A model generated the notes under the pieces. That model ran no database searches and was not told the DNA's origin. It saw only the letters and a program-made list of their open reading frames with translations. Below, one piece after another: positions 63,309-64,000 of a stretch of 64,000 nucleotides of DNA. Origin of the DNA: Merdibacter sp965119685 (GTDB lineage Bacteria > Bacillota_I > Bacilli_A > Erysipelotrichales > Erysipelotrichaceae). How positions within the stretch are numbered: the first letter of the stretch is position 1; the number at the start of each line of letters is the position of its first letter. The DNA lies in assembly GCA_965119685.1 (NCBI GenBank), contig OZ221971.1, positions 2,604,001 through 2,668,000 of the forward strand, given 5' to 3'. The position numbers and the translations under genes were made by a program.

Positions 63309-63995
63309 TTGAAAAAAGAAATTACATTCACCGCAAAACAGGTCGGTGAACGAGTGAAAGAACGCCGAACAGAATTAAACTTAACAATGCCCGAACTTGG
63401 TAAGCGTGTCGGGGTAAACAAATCTACCATTCAGAGATATGAAGCGGACGGTGTAGACCCGAAGCGTACAATGATTATCAACGGGCTGGCAGAAGCACTC
63501 CTGACCACTCCCGAATGGCTGACAGGACTTTCCGAAGATAAGGAATATGACAGCCGCACTTTATGTGCAAGGGATATGGAGGAACATATCAAAAATTATC
63601 TTGATACGGTTTCTTCTGTGGTAAAGGGAGAACCGCACCAACAGTTGCTCACGACATTCCTCGGAAAGATGATTGACCTCTATACGGTTATGACTTATCA
63701 CTTTGCAGACGCTATGGCTGAGGTTGACCGTGTAGCGGAGGACGAGGGCTTAAAGCAGTCCTTACGCCGTTATGCGATTGAGTCAGGGGCAATTATGGAA
63801 AGGGTTTACCGTAAAGAAATGGAACTTCCTATCGAGGATATGAAGCAGTTTTTAGATGGGATTTTACATATCTACGATGAGGGACGCACCGCTGTAAAGA
63901 TGGGTGACCTGTTCGGGATAGTGACAGCAGCCGAAGAAAGGGTTGCTGAAAAAGAAAAATTCCGTGGCTCTTTGACAAGTGAAAACGATGACTGA
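63309..63995 (+). CDS. XRE-family regulator of the mobile element
   Basis: A 228-residue regulator with an N-terminal HTH (KERRTELNLTMPELGKRVGVNKSTIQRYE) and a long helical C-terminal part. It is the type found at the control region of integrative elements. TTG at 63309 is chosen because AATAGGAGG lies about eight bases before it; the GTG at 63300 is inside that site. Its promoter faces the excisionase promoter, so the pair forms a small genetic switch. The stop is five bases before the window end. Confidence 0.88.
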   Translation: MKKEITFTAKQVGERVKERRTELNLTMPELGKRVGVNKSTIQRYEADGVDPKRTMIINGLAEALLTTPEWLTGLSEDKEYDSRTLCARDMEEHIKNYLDTVSSVVKGEPHQQLLTTFLGKMIDLYTVMTYHFADAMAEVDRVAEDEGLKQSLRRYAIESGAIMERVYRKEMELPIEDMKQFLDGILHIYDEGRTAVKMGDLFGIVTAAEERVAEKEKFRGSLTSENDD

Positions 63996-64000
63996 CACTC

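Larger units (their letters stand above)
58546..64000. mobile_element. Mobilizable element, left end; runs past the window
   Basis: From about 58.55 kb the composition turns AT-rich. The gene set is TnpV, an ABC transporter, a MobA/MobL relaxase, an excisionase-type HTH and an XRE regulator, as in integrative mobilizable elements of Bacillota. Its left end interrupts a surface-protein gene. The exact end is not known to better than about 30 bases. An inverted repeat (CCTCTTAGCAGAGG, about 58568-58581) lies close to it. No integrase is inside the window; it is expected to the right. The stretch up to 58805 is otherwise empty. Confidence 0.8.

Overview
The window looks like chromosome of a spore-forming gut Bacillota, most likely an Erysipelotrichaceae-type organism. 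This rests on the spoIIE-tilS-hpt-ftsH-hslO-dusB block, a TPP riboswitch before thiT, T-box leaders, strong AGGAGG ribosome binding sites, PadR/DUF6120-type genes, mannose-family PTS genes and anaerobic sulfatase maturation. The genus is inference only. Most of the window has moderate G+C; the last 5.5 kb is visibly more AT-rich and is a mobile element.

Region 1-8.9 kb is accessory. It holds two fused ATPase-permease ABC proteins, a PadR/DUF6120/secreted-protein cassette duplicated in tandem with reciprocal decay, a decayed gene, and a secreted protein with a lipoprotein. Region 9-14 kb is a polyamine operon (cupin regulator, potA, potB, potC, potD) whose PotA carries two Ig-like repeats inside its TOBE region. 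Region 14-18.4 kb holds two ECF S-components (one is thiT) and an ABC transporter whose promoter has a 14-base G tract between its -35 and -10 boxes. Region 18.7-30.3 kb is housekeeping: dusB, hslO, ftsH, hpt, tilS (apparently leaderless), spoIIE, a PemK-like gene, niaR, a prepilin peptidase, a nitroreductase and an orphan OmpR-type regulator. Region 30.8-39.2 kb holds a frameshifted M14 peptidase, an amino-acid ABC transporter behind two tandem T-boxes, map, and prfA-prmC with a structured intergenic region.

Region 39.5-57.7 kb is mainly a sulfated-sugar locus. It contains a four-gene mannose-type PTS, two sulfatases without signal peptides, the radical SAM sulfatase-maturating enzyme, a TauE/SafE anion exporter, a GatZ/KbaZ-like aldolase subunit and three related receiver-AraC regulators. 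I infer uptake of a sulfated amino sugar by the PTS, desulfation in the cytoplasm and export of the anion. Two of the three regulators lack the receiver phospho-acceptor Asp, and one is switched out of frame by an 11-base G tract.

The most unusual theme is homopolymeric G tracts (14, 14 and 11 bases) in a promoter spacer, upstream of a lipoprotein gene, and inside a regulator gene. All have G on the coding strand of the gene they precede or lie in. This suggests a set of phase-variable (slipped-strand) switches, but homopolymer sequencing errors must be excluded. From about 58.5 kb to the end, a mobilizable element (TnpV, ABC transporter, MobA/MobL relaxase, excisionase, XRE regulator) has cut off the 5' part of a surface-protein gene and runs past the window edge.
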